Source of the DNA: Planktothrix agardhii NIES-204
GTDB lineage: Bacteria; Cyanobacteriota; Cyanobacteriia; Cyanobacteriales; Microcoleaceae
NCBI GenBank assembly: GCA_003609755.1
Contig: AP017991.1
Location: 3,179,501-3,243,500, forward strand
Reading direction: 5' to 3'
DNA: 64,000 bases
Shown: piece after piece, positions 63,820 to 64,000 of the stretch
How positions within the stretch are numbered: position 1 is the first letter of the stretch
How the letters are laid out: every line of letters begins with the position of its first letter
Notes under the pieces: model-generated
Databases searched by the model: none
Told to the model about the DNA's origin: nothing
Seen by the model: only the letters and a program-made list of their open reading frames with translations
Program-made: the position numbers and the translations under genes

Positions 63820-63904
63820 CGGAGAGGGGGGGATTCGAACCCCCGGAACCTTGCGGCTCACCTGATTTCAAGTCAGGCGCATTCGACCACTCTGCCACCT
63901 CTCC
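63820..63904 (-). tRNA. tRNA-Ser (anticodon UGA)
   Basis: On the minus strand the acceptor GGAGAGG pairs with CCTCTCC, the anticodon arm is CCTGA-CTTGAAA-TCAGG with anticodon TGA, a long variable arm (GAGCCGCAAGGTTC) marks a class II serine tRNA, and the T arm GGGGGTTCGAATCCCCC is perfect. The discriminator is G and CCA is not encoded. Length is 85. Confidence 0.96.
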
Positions 63905-63928
63905 AGTTGCTCATCGTTGAGCTAAATA

Positions 63929-63956
63929 ATTATAGCATGGATGAGGATTGTGCCAA
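63929..63956 (-). promoter_or_regulatory. Promoter of tRNA-Ser
   Basis: Minus strand: -35 TTGGCA (complement of 63951-63956), 16-base spacer, -10 TATAAT (complement of 63929-63934), about 25 bases upstream of the tRNA. A near-consensus sigma-70 type promoter. Nothing else is seen from here to the window end. Confidence 0.7.
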
Positions 63957-64000
63957 GCGCCGAGATAATAATTCTGTTTCAACGACCTGGAAGTCCTTAC

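Overview
The window is cyanobacterial chromosome. Markers are PetP (a cytochrome b6f subunit found in cyanobacteria and red-lineage plastids), OpcA with glucose-6-phosphate dehydrogenase, cyanophycin synthetase, DUF1802, DUF2949, DUF3370 and DUF4870 proteins, a guanidine hydrolase operon, and frequent GCGATCGC (HIP1) octamers. AT-rich DNA, many heptamer repeats between genes, TPR/WD40/LRR giants, CHAT and NB-ARC proteins and gene fragments fit a filamentous Oscillatoriales-type genome (Planktothrix-like). The genus is a guess from style, not proof.

Layout. 1-8.3 kb: membrane GTPase; a HEPN gene followed by a large two-ATPase protein (possible conflict system); DUF1802; aldo/keto reductase; nucleotidyltransferase. 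8.3-20 kb: DUF4870, bestrophin, cyclic-nucleotide-domain protein, MFS-HEAT nucleotide-transporter-like protein, zinc-ribbon protein, ArsA-like ATPase, DUF29 pseudogene, petP, PMT-type glycosyltransferase, hybrid sensor kinase. 19.4-22.5 kb: zwf then opcA, the entry to the oxidative pentose phosphate pathway. 22.8-30 kb: TPR-GT61, zinc metalloprotease, DUF3370. 30-44 kb: an accessory stretch with a HicB-like remnant, RelE-type toxin-antitoxin pair, CHAT protease, LRR array fused to a Uma2 nuclease domain, repeat-rich secreted protein, DUF362, DUF2949 and an NB-ARC protein with 14 WD40 repeats. 44.5-46.5 kb: transketolase with a clear terminator.

46.6-52.2 kb holds the most coherent system. A guanidine-I (ykkC class) riboswitch is followed on the minus strand by a GdmH-type nickel guanidine hydrolase, HypA-like and HypB-like nickel chaperones, and a three-gene ABC importer. 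The conserved 3' strand of the aptamer can pair with a downstream strand followed by five U residues, forming a terminator, so the switch reads as ligand-ON. The operon would import guanidine, hydrolyse it to urea and ammonium, and load nickel into the enzyme.

52.3-64 kb: glycosyltransferase and histidine-kinase gene fragments around ftsW, a small conserved protein, cphA, a possible IS200/IS605 end, trpB, an overlapping three-gene group with a uracil-DNA-glycosylase-like protein, a CAP lipoprotein, an RNase D-type exonuclease, a 96-bp tandem repeat array, an apparently orphan DNA methyltransferase and tRNA-Ser(UGA).

Functions come from motifs read by eye; no database search was possible.
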